Shown here: positions 1 to 9,950 of the stretch, piece after piece
Position numbering within the stretch: the first letter of the stretch is position 1
How the letters are laid out: each line of letters opens with the position of its first letter
From: Sinonovacula constricta
Lineage: Eukaryota; Mollusca; Bivalvia; Cardiida; Solecurtidae
Reading direction: 5' to 3'
Length of the DNA stretch: 64,000 bases
Assembly: GCA_007844125.1 (NCBI GenBank)
Contig: CM017556.1
Coordinates: forward strand, 82,683,382-82,747,381
Notes under the pieces: generated by a model
The model's database searches: none
What the model was told of the DNA's origin: nothing
Seen by the model: the letters and a program-made list of their open reading frames with translations, nothing else
Position numbers and translations under genes: made by a program

Positions 1-500
1 GTCACGTGAGGTCAAAAAGTAGGTCAATAGGTCAATTCTTAGTAAAAGCTTGTAAACACACTAGAGGCCCCATTTATAGGCCAATCTTCATTAAACTTGG
101 TCAGAATGTTTGTCTACATGAAATCTTGTAGGAGTTCGTAACTGGGTCACGTGGGGTCAATAAGTAGGCCACTTGGTCAAATCTTTAAAAAAAAGCTTGT
201 GAACACACTCGAGTCCACATTTATAGCTCAATCTTCTCCAAACTTGGTCAGAATGTTTGCCTGCATGAAATCCTGGATGAGTTCGTAACTGGGTTACGTG
301 GGATCAAAAAGTAGGTCACGAGGTCAAATCTTAGAAAAAGCTTGTGAACACACTAGAGGCCCCATTTAATAGCCAATCTTCATCAAATTTGGTCAGAATG
401 TTTGTCTACATGGAATCCTGGATGAGTTCATTATTGGGTAATGTGGGGTCAAAAAGTAGGTCACTAGGTTACTTTTTAGAAAAAAAACTTGTGAAAACAA
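1..500 (+). repeat. Tandem copies of a dispersed ~145-bp repeat
   Basis: At least three and a half imperfect copies run head to tail from the window edge. Each has the core AAGCTTGTGAACACACTAGA, then a line resembling CCAATCTTCATCAAACTTGG, then a GGTCA-rich part. The same family recurs at 6780-7450 (minus), 27985-28420 and 39390-40262. It has no coding content. It belongs to a moderately repeated family scattered through this window; I cannot assign it to a named transposon class. Confidence 0.85.
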
Positions 501-529
501 TAAAGAGGCTACATTGATCGCCCAGTCTT

Positions 530-712
530 CACCAAACTTGAGGGTAGTTCCACGACTAGTTGTCCCAGTGTCAGTATGGTGTGACTGGGTGTGGTATCAT
601 TCCAGGTGTTCACGACATGCTTTACACAGTGAAAGCAGCACTATATCTGCTTTAAGTAGACACCGTCTCCTAATAATTGAAATACTGCTGGTGGGTTGAT
701 AAATCAAGTAAA
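530..712 (+). mobile_element. SINE family B, 3' fragment
   Basis: This matches the 3' two thirds of the full SINE at 4015-4329: a shared block around GACTAGTTG, then GTGTGGTATC, CAGCACTATATCTGCTT and the end TGGTGGG..GATAAA followed by an A-rich tail. The tRNA-like head is missing, so it is a 5'-truncated copy, as expected from target-primed reverse transcription. Confidence 0.7.
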
Positions 713-1254
713 AAAACAAGCATAAGCATATAAGGGGCATAAAACTCATTAAAATTCATTAATAATGCCTAAATGATGTAAGTAAAATAGTAGAATTGTT
801 TTAAATATTTATTATTAATAGTTTGATATGCATGCAAGATGTGCCTATAAGTTGCAAGTTTGCTGTTTTAAATTGCTTACAAATTGATTATGTACAATAT
901 TTCGCATACTTACTTTAACTTCATGTGTTCTCAGTTAACATTTTTTTTGTGTTGATGGCTTGGTGGTTTCTAGTCCAACTTTTATTTGTCAATTATTTGC
1001 TTATTTTGGGTTATGTTCAATTTTCAAATGCACATGGCCATAATCATTTCATCAACGTCATCATCATCGAAACACTACCGCATACCAACTTCTTGGTTTA
1101 GTCAGTCATATATGGCTGCTCTCCATTTTTTTAATTGTTAGCACCATCTAGCATCAGATGTAGGCTCATCAGATCCTCCAATGTGGTGGCTTGCAGATTA
1201 ATTGTCTATGTCTAGCCATCTTAATAATATGTATTATGTTATTTTGCTTTATAG
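713..1254. other. Unassigned AT-rich stretch (intron-like)
   Basis: No repeat family or coding sequence was recognised here. If the exon at 1255 is real, this is the 3' part of its upstream intron, ending in a TTTGCTTTATAG acceptor. Confidence 0.4.
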
Positions 1255-1365
1255 AAACTGGAGAAGGAGGCAGAAGACAACCATCTCAACTCGGATTGGG
1301 CGGACACGCAGTCTTTGAAGAGGAACTTTCACGGCATGCAGAACATCAAGTGGGGACCTCGGTGA
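1255..1365 (+). CDS. Terminal exon of an unidentified gene entering from the left
   Basis: A pyrimidine-rich acceptor ending TTTATAG (to 1254) is followed by 36 codons with strongly protein-like composition and a TGA stop at 1363-1365. The peptide begins KLEKEAEDNHLNSDW and ends NIKWGPR: charged and amphipathic, with no low-complexity sequence. The reading frame opens in phase 0 at the acceptor. AATAAA-type signals near 1670-1695 would suit a 3' UTR. No partner exon lies in the 1.25 kb to the left, so the rest of the gene is either beyond the window or absent. A different frame is also open through this stretch, but its composition is far less protein-like. I do not recognise the family; a small mitochondrial or membrane-associated protein is only a guess. 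It could also be a retained relic. Confidence 0.5.
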   Translation, partial: KLEKEAEDNHLNSDWADTQSLKRNFHGMQNIKWGPR

Positions 1366-2141
1366 TGATATGCCAGGAGTCACTCCAATGTAGTAAGGGA
1401 CAAAGCATAAATCTCAGTTTGGTCCAGATAGAGGAGAGCCTTTTTCAGGATAGCTCTGTTATTTTTCTTCCAAATCTATACACCTGATAGTTTTGAGTCG
1501 ATGATGGATTATTAGTTTAAATCTGATCGGAAATAGTCCAATTTGGGTTAAATGATTATGTAAATGATTACATACTTCGCAAAACACTTGCACTCGACAG
1601 GGTTATGAAACGTCTTGTTTATATACCACAATCTGCAAATAATGAAAAGGGTGCATTTATCAAACGTGTCAATAAATAAATTATCTAAATAAAAGGTCAT
1701 GACACTATTTAATTATACAATAATCAATCAGTTAACCCAATCATTAAGAACTAATGGGGTAATTGGTGAAATAAAAATTGTCTCCCTTGTTAATTAATAT
1801 CCAAGGTATTCTAAACAGTAGGTAGGTCCTTTTAGTTCGAATTATACGATTTTAATGCCTGTTCTTTTGAAGATATTGCAATTACAATCAGTGAAATTGT
1901 TTACTTTTGTATAAATATAAGTTTTAAATCCATTGAAATGCTTATAAAGATTTGTTATTTAAAAAGAAAATAGAAGTGTTTCTTGAAAGGCAGAAAAGTC
2001 AAGATACACTCCAAAAGAGCGCACGCATAAAAAGCATGTAAAACAAATCAAAGGACCGACTTGTATTTAGGGATTATTCAGGGGAGATAACTGATGAATG
2101 TCTCATTTACATTGTTGATATACCAGCCAACTCGCACTTAC
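1366..2141. other. Unassigned AT-rich stretch
   Basis: No gene or recognised repeat. It contains several AATAAA-like hexamers (about 1670-1695) that could serve the exon ending at 1365. Confidence 0.35.
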
Positions 2142-2365
2142 TTTGGGACATATTATAGGATCCTAGTCCAGATACACAATGGAGGCAAACAAGTGCCTCA
2201 TCCTTATTTACATCAACCAAATGTTCACCTGTCTCGCTGAATGTTGTACATAAATTGACTTGCAATAATATTTCACTTGAAGGTGCAGCTTGAGGCCTAA
2301 AAGAATGCTTTGAACATAAAAGTGGGACAAGTTGCCACTCCACAATAAGGGACATGTGTCCACTG
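2142..2365 (-). CDS. Candidate internal exon, unidentified protein
   Basis: Reading the minus strand, a CAG acceptor near 2362-2366 is followed by about 73 open codons and then a consensus donor AAA|GTAAGTGCG, with the last exon base at 2142. The encoded segment includes SLIVEWQLVPLLCSKHSF and EHLVDVNKDEALVCLHCVSG, with hydrophobic and charged residues in a globular-like pattern. The strong donor and clean composition favour a genuine exon, possibly of a gene running off the left edge or of a transposon. No neighbouring exon was found on the same strand within 2 kb, and I do not recognise the family. Confidence 0.4.
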
Positions 2366-3218
2366 CTGACGTCTATGTAGATATTATTCACCCAAACTTA
2401 ATTAGTTGATACTCTTATATTAGAATTTTGGGATTATATCTTTATTAAGTTAGATTATTTTCCTTTCTAAATATATAGAATTTTACTTTTGGTATTAACA
2501 GCCATTAACTATGAACTACCGGTAGTAAATGCCGCCGACTGTGGGGAAGTGGCTGCTTTGTGGATGTTGAAGACAATTGGTTCTTATATGGACTTTGAAG
2601 TAAAATGGTAATAATGCTAGATATTGTAAAACATTTCTGATAAAATATTGATAGTTTACGAGGAATATACACTAAAATAAACTTTGTGCTGTTGAAAATA
2701 ACATCCTAGGTGACATCGATACAAATATAAGACATACCAGAAAGTAAGTCTATTTGATTAAGTACTGTGTACTAAGGTTATAGACACTAAGAGCAGTGGT
2801 ATCATTTTATTACTTGTTTGTCTTAAAGCCTGAATTGAGGGTTCACCTTTTATTTGCAGTACAATGCATTTATTCAGTATAAAGGATAATAATTATTTTC
2901 CTTAAACTATGCAAAATATTTTTTACTAAACATCCTTTCACCTTTTATACCATCATCACTTGTAAGTGTTTCCATGTTTTTTTGACATTGTTTAATGTGA
3001 TCAATTCAATATCTGTATTTTTTCATGCTTCTTTTTTTGTCCTGTGCTACAAATAAGGTATTTTCATTTATCATGCATTGTAGTTCCCATAACATGCATT
3101 TCAATAACTCACATGCGTTCGTAAAAACTGTAAATAGTGGGTTTGATCTTCGCTACTTTACATCACAACAAATGAAGCATGACACCATTTGAGATCAAGT
3201 AAAACTATGTCATATGTA
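2366..3218. other. Unassigned AT-rich stretch
   Basis: Nothing recognisable on either strand. Only short, stop-rich frames are present. Confidence 0.35.
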
Positions 3219-3386
3219 ACTTCATTTTATACGTTATTGTCATTTACTTGGATAAAAGTAAGTTCATCTTATACTTTATTGTCATTTACTTGTATTAAAG
3301 TAAGTTCATTTTATACTTTATTGTCATTTACTTGGATTAAAGTAAGTTCATTTTATACTTTATTGTCATTTAATTGGATAAAAGTT
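3219..3386 (+). repeat. 42-bp minisatellite, 4 copies
   Basis: Four head-to-tail copies of a 42-bp unit containing TTATTGTCATTTACTTGGAT and AAAGTAAGTTCATTTTATAC. Because 42 is a multiple of three, it keeps a frame open and gives a 14-residue repetitive peptide. That is a by-product of the period, not a gene. Confidence 0.85.
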
Positions 3387-4001
3387 GTATACAATATGAC
3401 TTCCCTTGCTTCATTGTACAAAAAAGTGCAACTTTGATTCCCAAAGCGTAATTATCTGTGTGATGTATTTGAATAAATTATCATCATGTGTGATTGAAGA
3501 TGAATTTTGAGTAACTTGTCAGACATTTATTAATGATTACTGAAAATGTTTTAACTGATATTTGTGTTATCATAAATGACTTGTTGCATTAAATGAGTAA
3601 CTGTTGCCTTTTGTGTAATTAAAACAATTGTTCTTTATATGTGTATTTATTTTAGTGAAATGCTTGAATGTATGATACTTGTTTATGATTGTGTGATTTT
3701 ATTACATTTGAAAAAGCAGTATGAAAAATATAAAATGAAAGAGATATAAAATAAATATTTACTTATGTACTCTTTAAATAGCCAGACATTTCAACCTCAA
3801 AATCAGATAAGGGCCATTTTTTCATTATTAATCTTCCTCTTTTAAGGCCGACTCCAGATATATATCATATTTAAAAACACGGTTTAAAGATTAAACTTAT
3901 TGAATGTTAGCATGTGGCAACAGTAAGTAATCTGTATTATGAAAAAACACACACTAGTTTACATAGGTTGGTATCTTTATAAGGTTATGTAGCCTTTAAA
4001 T
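3387..4001. other. Unassigned AT-rich stretch
   Basis: No gene or known repeat seen. Confidence 0.3.
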
Positions 4002-4014
4002 ACTATTTAAGATT

Positions 4015-4329
4015 GTACCTGGTAGCACAATCGGTAGAGCATCGGCTCCAGGTACAGGAGGCACAACGTTCGATCCTGGGCCGCGACATACCAAAGTTGT
4101 TAAAAATGGTAGTGGTATAGCGCCCTTGCTTACGCTCAAGCCAAAAATATAGGGGAAGTTCCATGACTAGTTGGCTCGGTGTCTTGATAATGTGACTGGT
4201 TGTGGTATCGTGCCAGGTGTTTTGGCATGCTATACAAAGTGAAGGCAGCACTATATCTGCTTCAAGTGGACACCATTTCCACATAACTAAAATACTGTTG
4301 GTGGGACGATAAACCCAATAAACAAACAA
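4015..4329 (+). mobile_element. Full-length tRNA-derived SINE (family B)
   Basis: The head carries a pol III A-box-like TAGCACAATCGGTAGAGCA and a B-box-like GTTCGATCCTG 35-40 bp further on. The body matches the copy at 530-712, and the 3' end is CCCAATAAACAAACAAA. The element is flanked by a near-perfect 13-bp target-site duplication, ACTATTTAAGATT at 4002-4014 and ACTATTTTAGATT at 4330-4342, so both ends are defined. Heads of the same family lie at 9016-9107 and 31897-32075. A tRNA-derived head with a conserved 3' body is typical of molluscan SINEs; I do not assign a published family name. Confidence 0.85.
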
Positions 4330-4342
4330 ACTATTTTAGATT

Positions 4343-4988
4343 ATGCATGGTTTTTGCAAAACATATTGGGAACGTCACATGATCATTGCTGCATTGTCAG
4401 TACAAACCTTATTTGTATTGCCACTAGTGTCTGCTACTTTGTAATTTATCTGTAATGTCAAAGTCACATGGACTTTTGTTGCCTTATTTAGCCACAGTAA
4501 AAAAAAGTCAAAACAGTCTCGGTGATTGCCTTAGCTATTTTATAAACAATAGAAAAAACACGCTTTTTCAAGTGAAGGATGTAAACTTGTGCTTTATAGG
4601 CATGAGTTTATTAGTAGCAACGAATACATGCGCTCGCTACTATTTTCACGTATTGAATTATCAACGGAACTCAAGTTCGATACTCAGCCTTTGACCATTT
4701 TGAGTTAAAATATTCTTCAGATCCACCAATTGCTATTATTTGTGTCTATGTTTGTTATTTAAAACATTTCTAGTAATGCTAGAGATCTAACAGCATTCAT
4801 ATTTTCTAATCTTCTGAAATATCTACATCAAAGTGCTGTTCATGTAATATATATCCAGGGAGTGGGAGAATGGCAGTTTTCAGCAAATAAGGATTAATTA
4901 CCAGGTTGTACAACATCAGGAACCACCAAAAACAGGGAGACACAGATTGAACTGCAAATAATCAAATTTATTTGACAAATATCCCTTT
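4343..4988. other. Unassigned stretch
   Basis: AT-rich with no recognised gene. Part of 4450-4560 has the look of an old dispersed repeat (compare the GTTGCC/TTATTT phrases near 54340), but the match is weak. Confidence 0.3.
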
Positions 4989-5604
4989 ATGGTGACAAAT
5001 TTTTACTTAAGAGTTTGGTCCCAGAAATTAAAAACAAACAGAGCTCAATTTTGGATTTTGAGCGCAAGAACTCGAAACTTCATTACACACCATCCAGCAT
5101 TGGGATCTGCCAGACAAGACTGTCAAGGGGAGGTAATTTGGGAATGGGTAGACAAATTTAACCAAGTCCTATTGAGTGAGGCCATGTTTAGACCTCACTG
5201 TCACTAGTCCAAAACTTTCGACCTTATCTGCATGATTGGGGTGTTATTTTAGATACTTCGAGATCATATAACTACCCAGCCATAACTTCTTTTACAAATT
5301 TGCAACCCTTAAGAGCCAAAAACAGCTAAATTACAAAAAAGCTGATTTTAAAATTTATGGAAACTTTCGCAAAGGGATGCTGTTTGATAAGGTATACTCT
5401 GAGATGATCGTTGCTAATGCCTCACAGACAAGTGGCTGTCCAATGCAAAGGAGGCAGTATCGGTCAGTAAAAACTAAAGTCAGTGGAATGCCGCTTGTTG
5501 TGATGCAAGAAAGACAGATCCGTAGCTGCCTGTACACAGAATATGCAGCTGCGTACATATTTTCCCCAAAGATTAAAAACACAAAACGATTAAATATGCA
5601 ATAA
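4989..5604 (+). pseudogene. Possible decayed coding region, unidentified
   Basis: Two plus-strand segments (4989-5207 and 5377-5604) have protein-like composition separated by stops and frame changes. The second contains FDKVYSEMIVANASQTSGCP and ends RSCLYTEYAAAYIFSPKIKN. There is no splice structure joining them and no recognised domain. I read it as a relic, possibly of a mobile element, but chance open frames cannot be excluded. Confidence 0.25.
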
Positions 5605-6779
5605 AAACTTTTACTCTAGTAGAGGTAAGGTGTATATTTATTGCGTTCAACTACATCAAGTACCCCCATTTTCATCATGAAAAGTTATGTTAAATTGATA
5701 AAAACGATTCAGTAACATTTCTGTATCTCCAGGTAAGGGGCAAAGTTTGTCATTTTTCAAATCAGATAATTCTGTCCTCATCACGATTACATCTTGGTGG
5801 TGTTGACGATAGAATGCAGGGATATGTACAGAATTGCATTTTTGTTCCTTGTTTACCACTATACCTCATGTTTCGTTAGATATACAATGATTATTGCATT
5901 TAATTGACAGACAAAACATGTTTCTTTGTTGTCAGAGCAACGTGTCCTAGCACTGATGTTTGTTAAATCAATGTGCTTTCTGACAAAAATCTTAGAGACA
6001 ATTTGTGACCAACTTAAAGCCTTTTTTGCCCATTGCTTTTTATCAATTTGACTTATTCCTCTCAAACCATTAGTCTGTTGCAATTTCTCAAAATTGGTTC
6101 AATGCAATCTTTGTTTTCTCAAAATCATGACATTTTAATTGAAGAAAATGCGACTACATCCCCTTAAAAAATGTGATATGTTTCTTACAAAATTAAATAG
6201 CATGGATCCAATTTTACACAATTTTACATAAGTGGTTGTAACCAGAAAATTGATGCTTGTGTTTGAGTAGCTTCTCTGCTGGTAAAAGAGAATGTCATGA
6301 AAAGATTAAATTCTTGTTTTAATATGCACGTGTCTGAAAAATTATATTTTATTTAGAATCTAGTCATAGCTAGACACTGAAACCTCCCCTAAAGACACCA
6401 TGTAAGATCTACAAACATAAAATGGGGGAAGCATGCCATCTGACCCCACTAGGGGCCATGCATACACATCATACCATGTCTAATTACAACCATAAAAGGG
6501 GTGCACACAAACAATAAAAAATCTTAAAAGCATGTTTTAAAGGAAATACGACCCATACTCTGAAGCATACACAAATTGTCTCCGAAGAATTGTGCAATTT
6601 AGTGAACAACAATAAAACAGATTTTGGCATTTTTCTCAGAATTTGGGGAAATTCATACAGCCCCTTCTATTTCTAGAAAACAATACACAGTCACCCTCAG
6701 GGAAAGCACATATACCTGTTTCCTACAATAAGTATATTTCCAGTGATTTGAATATAGAAACAAGTTTGGCGAAGATTGG
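5605..6779. other. Unassigned stretch
   Basis: No gene, no clear repeat family. Several minus-strand frames of 65-75 codons are open between 5656 and 6083, but they lack protein-like patterns or splice signals. Confidence 0.3.
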
Positions 6780-7450
6780 GCCATAAATATCGCCCCTAGT
6801 GAGCTTTCAAGCTTTTGCTAAGATTTGACCTAATGACCTACTTTTTTGACCCAACGTGACCTCATAAAGAAATCCTTCAAGATTTTTCCTAGAGGCAAAC
6901 ATTCTGACCAAGATTGGGCCATAGGGATGGGATTTGCCGGCATTTTTGCCGATACTGTGCAGCAACATTTCTATCATAGCACAGGGGCACTTATGAGGTG
7001 CCCAGGGACTGAGCATGGCTGGTCCAATATACTGGCACTGACGAGTCAGGCGTAATGCTGTCCCCTTAACACCGAGTGTTAGGAGGGAAGCCACTACTAC
7101 TAACTTTAAAGTCTTTGGTTTGACCCGGCCAGGGTTTAAACCCACAACCTCTTGATCCGCAAGCCGACGCTCTACCACCGGAGCTATTGCGACCGGTGAT
7201 TGGGCTATAAATGTGGCCTCTAGTATGTTCACAAACTTTTTTTCTAATATTTGACCTAGTGACCTACTTTTTAATCCCACATGACCCAGTTACGAATTCT
7301 TTCAAGATTTTATAAAAGACATGTTCTGACCAAGTTTAGTGAATAATGGGCTATAAATGTGGTCTCTAGCATGTTCACAATGTTTCCTAAACTTTGACAT
7401 TTAGGCCTAGTTTTTGATCCCAGATGACCCAATAACGAACTAATTCAAGA
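6780..7450 (-). repeat. Dispersed ~145-bp repeat, minus-strand copies split by a SINE
   Basis: The reverse complement of the repeat at 1-500 occurs as about three copies (GACCTAGTGACCTACTTTTT and ATTGGGCTATAAATGTGGCC are diagnostic). A SINE inserted at 6924-7197 interrupts the array and duplicated 12 bp of it. Confidence 0.8.
6924..7197 (-). mobile_element. Full-length tRNA-derived SINE (family A)
   Basis: On the minus strand the head reads ACCGGTCGCAATAGCTCCGG then TGGTAGAGCGTCGGCTTGC, with a B-box-like GGGTTTAAACCC, and the tail ends GCCGGCAAATCCCATCCC. It lies inside the dispersed repeat and is flanked by a 12-bp duplication, GATTGGGCCATA (6912-6923) and GATTGGGCTATA (7198-7209), 11 of 12 identical. 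Related pieces: head at 9108-9250 (plus), head at 28788-28895 (minus), 3' pieces at 52955-53045 and 56325-56385. The 3' 40 bp, containing CTGCACAGTATCGGCA, is the best conserved part between copies. Confidence 0.85.
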
Positions 7451-7700
7451 TTTCATGAGAGTTCGATCGCATTAAATTAGTTGAAAACTCAAACTTAATG
7501 TTTTATGCCATTAAAAATGATAAAAGCATCAACTTAAACAATTCATGTTACCAACAAGCCGAAAAACTGTCTCCAATCGAGTAATATTCTTTTACACAAA
7601 TCAATAATCTTAACAAGTATAAAGAAACGAATTTCAACAGGAAATACCAATAGTGTACGGAATATGTCGAAGCTTGGCCGAGAACCTACCACTTTGCATA
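7451..7700. other. Unassigned stretch, possible promoter region
   Basis: No repeat. It becomes less AT-rich towards 7700, just upstream of the candidate first exon at 7727. No TATA box stands out. Confidence 0.25.
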
Positions 7701-7726
7701 CGAAGCCACGCCCGCCATGTTGAAAA

Positions 7727-8092
7727 ATGTTTCGACAAGGTGCCGTCTACAACGGTAAGTATTGTTATTCTATCTATGCACATTTTCTGGTGAACATGTA
7801 TGATTGTTGTATGTTATTGATTCATTCGCTATTTAGCTCCCTAATATGGGGAACCAGGCGACCTTTGAGTATACGCACTGGGGTGGGTGGATGGGGGACA
7901 TTCCCCCGCCCCCGGATTTTTTTCCTTAGAACGCCGTAGATGCATTCTGGGGAGAAACTCTGTCACAGTACAACGAGCAGGAAGGGACAGAAATACGTCA
8001 GGTAGGATTGCAGAAGCATCTGTAGAATTTGGAAAAGGGTTAAAGAACTGCAATTTAAAAAATGAAACAGCTAACAACAAGTGCCAAACACA
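7727..8092 (+). CDS. Candidate 5' exons of an unidentified gene
   Basis: An ATG at 7727 opens MFRQGAVYN and runs directly into a consensus donor AACG|GTAAGTATT, in a locally GC-richer setting. A second exon can start after TTTTTTTCCTTAG near 7930 in the matching phase, giving ERRRCILGRNSVTVQRAG and continuing open to a possible donor CACAG|GTTATC at 8092/8093. The phase match across the short intron and the lack of stops support a real gene start, but no domain is recognised and a continuation could not be traced with certainty. The coding-like segment near 9755-9950 is a possible downstream exon on the same strand. The gene could also be a truncated or non-coding transcript. Confidence 0.35.
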
Positions 8093-8724
8093 GGTTATCT
8101 ACAATTTTTATTTGCTTTTTGACGTTTTTATTTTTTCAATTTTTGGAAGCCACTATACGCACGTGCGTAAGTGCGTAAGCCCAGGCACGCCCCCGGGAAC
8201 AGATTTGATGGTTTGCACTGAATTGGGCTGTTTTCTCGACACAGGTTGAAAGTACTGTTTTTAAAGATTTTATTTAAATTTGAATTTGACTTGCCAGTCT
8301 GGGGGAAAGATTTTTTAAAGGGGGATATATCTAATCAGATCAAATTTCAAATGAATTGTTGCAGCCCTACATAGAAGAAATTGAAACAGATTTCAAGAGT
8401 ATTGAATTTTTTGTTAAATTTTGACCTTTTAATTTGTGAAAGTTTTGTGAAATTACTTAGCAGTTTTAAATTTGTAAATTTGCTGGTTTTTCCCCTAATA
8501 TAACCCATACTGCAAGTTTTTCAATAAAAAACAAAACACACATAATCACATATTCAGCATATTTATTTAAGTTGCAGTTATGTGGCCAGCGGTCATCAGA
8601 AACACAGACCACCGATCTGCCAATGAATTTTGAAAAGGAATACATACGAAGTGCATGTATTATTTTTAGATAAATTTTCTTTCTTTTAAAGCGACTTGGT
8701 CACAGTGGGTGAAATAAGCATTTT
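8093..8724. other. Unassigned stretch
   Basis: If the candidate gene at 7727 is real this is intron. No recognised repeat. Confidence 0.3.
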
Positions 8725-8965
8725 AGCTCACCTGAGCATACACTAAAGATGGGCTATTGTGATTGCACACCGCCAACATCAAACATCCATAACAATTCTT
8801 TAAATGACATTTCTTCTGAAACTGCCTGCCCACCAAACTTCTTCAGGAGCTTCAGCAGACAGAAGGAATTAATAGTTGTTCAAAGAATATTTATCTGTCA
8901 AAAGACATGGCAGCCAGGGGGTTTGTCATTTTCCTTATATGACTTTGTAGTTAACAATTATTGAA
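8725..8965 (+). repeat. Dispersed repeat, 5' part (TTTAGCTCACCTGAGC family)
   Basis: Begins with TTTTAGCTCACCTGAGCAT and contains AACTTCTTCAGGAGCTTCAG and a CATGGCAGCCAGGGG segment, in the same order as in the longer copy at 54154-55087. A third fragment is at 46310-46600. It is an interspersed element of unknown class with no coding capacity seen. Confidence 0.65.
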
Positions 8966-9015
8966 ACTGTCCAAATGATGCTTGTGTGCATTTACATATA
9001 GTATGATTATTCTAG

Positions 9016-9107
9016 ATCGAACCTGGTAGAACAATCAGTAGAGTGTAGGTACCAGGTACCGGAGACCCATGGTTTGATCATGGTCTGTGATATACCAAAA
9101 TCATTAG
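9016..9107 (+). mobile_element. SINE family B, head fragment
   Basis: Matches the first 90 bp of the element at 4015-4329 (CCTGGTAGAACAATCAGTAG, TGTGATATACCAAA). It is truncated at its 3' side by the adjoining family A head. Confidence 0.65.
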
Positions 9108-9250
9108 CACCGGTCGCAATACCTCAAGTGGTAGAGCGTCAGCTTGCTGATCGGGAGGTCGCTGGTTCAAACCCCTGCCGGGTCAAATCAACAACATTAA
9201 AGTTGGCAATAGTGGCTTTCCTCCTAATGCTCGGGGCTAAGGGGTCAGTG
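9108..9250 (+). mobile_element. SINE family A, head fragment
   Basis: Reads CACCGGTCGCAATACCTCAA, GTGGTAGAGCGTCAGCTTGC, then B-box-like TGGTTCAAACCCC and GGGTCAAATCAACAAC. These correspond to the 5' half of the full copy at 6924-7197. The 3' tail is missing. Confidence 0.7.
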
Positions 9251-9751
9251 GTGTCTGTCTTTCAAGCATGGACAGAAAAATGGATTATTGTGGACAACAT
9301 AATGACAATAACATAAGAAATAATGGTAATTCTAAATAAAACTGGTAAGAAATTCCCTATTTACCCATATTTTTTACTTTTGCCCTACTTTTTTTGTAAA
9401 ACCATGCTTTTCTTCTGCCGTATTTTTAATGAAGAGGCAGTAGAAAGCCTGCATTATGTGGGTAGTGTACAGACATGATAGTGTGGTATCATGGAGTAAC
9501 AAAACTGGCAACACTAGTGCATGTCTGTAAAAATAGTGTACCAACTAAAAAAATTGACTTGTCATACAATATACTTTCTTTAAATATAGCAGATATGTAT
9601 GTTGTTATTTTTTAACATTTTTCCATTGAGAGTGCTTATTTGATTTGATTGGTTTATTGTTCAAGTGAATTTGCGACACCAGCCAGAAGAAGGGATGTTG
9701 TTGACAGAGGAAGGCGAGTTGCTAATGGAATGAGTTTCTTTTCCCTGACAG

Positions 9752-9950
9752 GGACTTTTCAGGAGTGCAATATTATGCACAAAATAAACCCTGGCAACAC
9801 AGAAGACCGACTTCTTGGAATGAAAATCAAACTCTATTAATTGTAAACAATAAGGACCTGTGTGTCCCCTCTAACATGAGCGAGGAAACTGATCTATTGT
9901 GCCTGTTAAATCACCTTGTATATAACATTATACCATCTAAAGAATATTGA
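9752..9950 (+). CDS. Candidate terminal exon, unidentified
   Basis: Two possible acceptors (TTCCCTGACAG at 9751, or TTTTCAG at 9762) lead into an open frame ending at TGA 9948-9950. It contains QYYAQNKPWQHRRPTSWNEN and LLCLLNHLVYNIIPSKEY. A second frame is open over 9649-9840, so frame choice is not certain. A poly(A)-signal-like AATAAA lies near 10365. It might be the last exon of the gene that seems to begin at 7727, but the phase could not be settled. Confidence 0.25.

Noticed and set aside
6807..7280. 157-codon minus-strand frame
   Set aside because: It runs through the dispersed repeat and the inserted SINE; it has no independent protein character.
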